A DNA stretch of 32,128 nt from Nitrososphaerota archaeon. GTDB taxonomy: Archaea; Thermoproteota; Nitrososphaeria; Nitrososphaerales; CADDZS01. Below are positions 31,122 through 32,128 of the stretch, in pieces; the first letter of the stretch is position 1, and each line of letters opens with the position of its first letter. The stretch is from positions 1 to 32,128 of the forward strand of contig JABDCJ010000031.1 of the NCBI GenBank assembly GCA_013288145.1, written 5' to 3'. The notes beneath the pieces are model-generated. The model was not told where the DNA came from. It made no database searches and saw nothing but the letters and a program-made list of their open reading frames with translations. The position numbers and the translations under genes were made by a program.

Positions 31122-32017
31122 CTGATAACTACTCTTTTCTTTTTTCCCTTTACGAAATCAATGGCTTTCTCAATTTCAAATTTTATTCCGAATTTTCTCT
31201 CGAAAAACGAACCAGCGTTTTCGATATCTCTCTTCAACATCTCCGGAGCATTTGCGTGGGAAACCGGCTCAAATTGTGGCCAGTCAATGATCCAAGGTTT
31301 TTCGCCGTCATATAGAATATTGAACTCGCTCACATCGCCATTTATCATGTCAGCTCCGTACGCCCTTCGGATATCATCCAAGATTTTTCTAAGTAGCTGC
31401 TTTGGTTTCTTGATATCCTCAACTGTACATTTGAAAAGCATCTTACCGTGAATTTCTGACATCACAACTGCATGCCTATCTCTCGCAATGAGATCAGGAA
31501 CTTCAATACCTGCCTCTGATGCCTTTTTCAAACCAATGGACTCTTTCTGTGCGGCAGCGATGTTTATTGCAAGCCATTGATGCTGACTGATGGGATTGGT
31601 ATATGACCTAGATCTACGTGTCGCGCGAAAGCTCACGCGACCTATTCGATAGAACTTTATCACAAGCTCTCGCCCCGAATCGCTCATAACCTCGAAAACA
31701 TCGGACTCTTTGCCCATACCGATAGACTTGCCCATGCTCGAAATTACATTTCTTTTGACAAGGGAATTTAGGGCAATAGCATCAAGACCGGCGGTGTTCA
31801 AGACATAGCCGAACCTGCTTCGCATCACAAAACCCATGTAATTCAACCGGCTAAGTCTGAATTCGACTTGATCGAGATGGAGATTGGTCTCAGCTTCGAT
31901 GAGTCTGGACGAGATCGCTTCGTGACCTGCCATTGATTTCTCGATCGCTTGCAGGACAGCCCAGTCTTCAGGCTCCAGTCCCTTGATGGCTTTGGCCGCC
32001 GTTTGGGCAGATGACAA
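31118..32017 (-). CDS. rio2: RIO2 serine kinase/ATPase
   Basis: 299 residues from TTG 32017. The N-terminal winged helix (about 8-80) typical of RIO2 is followed by the nucleotide loop GKESDVF at 102-108, Lys121, the catalytic INGDVSEFN with Asp228 and Asn233, and the metal-binding IIDWPQ with Asp245. RIO2 is an atypical kinase-ATPase that drives late maturation of the small ribosomal subunit, functionally close to the Fap7-like protein at 11515. An AT-rich TATA-like element at 32045-32053 lies 28-36 bases before the TTG, supporting a leaderless start. The gene ends in overlap with the Sm-like gene. Confidence 0.96.
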   Translation of the reverse strand: MSSAQTAAKAIKGLEPEDWAVLQAIEKSMAGHEAISSRLIEAETNLHLDQVEFRLSRLNYMGFVMRSRFGYVLNTAGLDAIALNSLVKRNVISSMGKSIGMGKESDVFEVMSDSGRELVIKFYRIGRVSFRATRRSRSYTNPISQHQWLAINIAAAQKESIGLKKASEAGIEVPDLIARDRHAVVMSEIHGKMLFKCTVEDIKKPKQLLRKILDDIRRAYGADMINGDVSEFNILYDGEKPWIIDWPQFEPVSHANAPEMLKRDIENAGSFFERKFGIKFEIEKAIDFVKGKKKRVVIS

Positions 32018-32044
32018 CTGATTTCTTCAATGAACTATTTTCGG

Positions 32045-32053
32045 AATTAATAA
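32045..32053 (-). promoter_or_regulatory. TATA-like box of the RIO2 gene
   Basis: AATTAATAA on the plus strand (TTATTAATT on the coding strand), 28-36 bases upstream of the TTG at 32017. The remaining bases to the window end show nothing else recognisable. Confidence 0.35.
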
Positions 32054-32128
32054 TGACTATTAATCCGGAAGATAGGGCAAGCGTATCCGATCGATTACCG
32101 CATTAGCCTGTTATTTCTCCGATTCTCC

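Noticed and set aside
1..32128. CRISPR array, insertion sequence or toxin-antitoxin pair
   Set aside because: No regularly spaced repeats, transposase motifs or paired small genes of that type were found on either strand.

Overview
The window is archaeal and most likely from the Nitrososphaerota (Thaumarchaeota) or a close TACK relative. It carries an archaeal histone, RadA plus a second RecA-fold paralogue, RIO2, an Sm-like protein, a DUF373 membrane protein, an archaeal-length PurA, a Fap7/AK6-type kinase, a Rqc2/NEMF homologue, a TrmB regulator and tRNA genes interrupted by several introns. AT-rich TATA-like boxes often lie about 25-35 bases before start codons, and about half the genes begin with TTG, which fits largely leaderless transcription. 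The assignment below phylum rank is inference.

Layout. 1-815: membrane-anchored family 2 glycosyltransferase, cut by the window edge. 1010-5866: a nucleotide-sugar block with GmhB-like phosphatase, HddC-like nucleotidyltransferase, short transaldolase, GmhA-like isomerase (opposite strand) and two extended-SDR epimerases; together these could make an activated heptose and modify it for surface glycans. 5945-7372: SRPBCC protein, a tRNA-Arg(CCT) that I can parse with three introns, and a DedA membrane protein. 7407-9396: metallopeptidase-like protein, geranylgeranyl-reductase-family flavoprotein, histone, and tRNA-Glu(CTC) with two introns. 9529-11428: an accessory-looking patch with a frameshifted alpha/beta hydrolase, a gene-poor stretch and an ankyrin-repeat protein.

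11515-19177: informational and metabolic genes: Fap7-like kinase, COG1340 coiled-coil protein, DUF373 protein, cis-prenyltransferase, PurA, a small protein resembling eukaryotic ribosomal protein eL22, two unrecognised proteins (one internally duplicated), PyrF and a Nudix hydrolase. 19331-22937: TrmB-family regulator downstream of a 921-residue surface protein with about five beta-sandwich repeats. 22968-29394 (all minus): RadA, asparaginyl-tRNA synthetase, AMMECR1, Mut7-C/PIN-like protein, CBS/zinc-ribbon protein and the Rqc2/NEMF homologue. 29559-32017: EMC6-like membrane protein, RadA paralogue, Sm-like protein and RIO2 kinase, arranged as convergent pairs whose stop codons overlap.

No CRISPR array, insertion sequence or defence island was seen. 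The least expected items are the three-intron tRNA-Arg, the heptose pathway in an archaeon, the eL22-like and EMC6-like small proteins (both related to eukaryotic components), and the internally duplicated unknown protein translationally coupled to pyrF.
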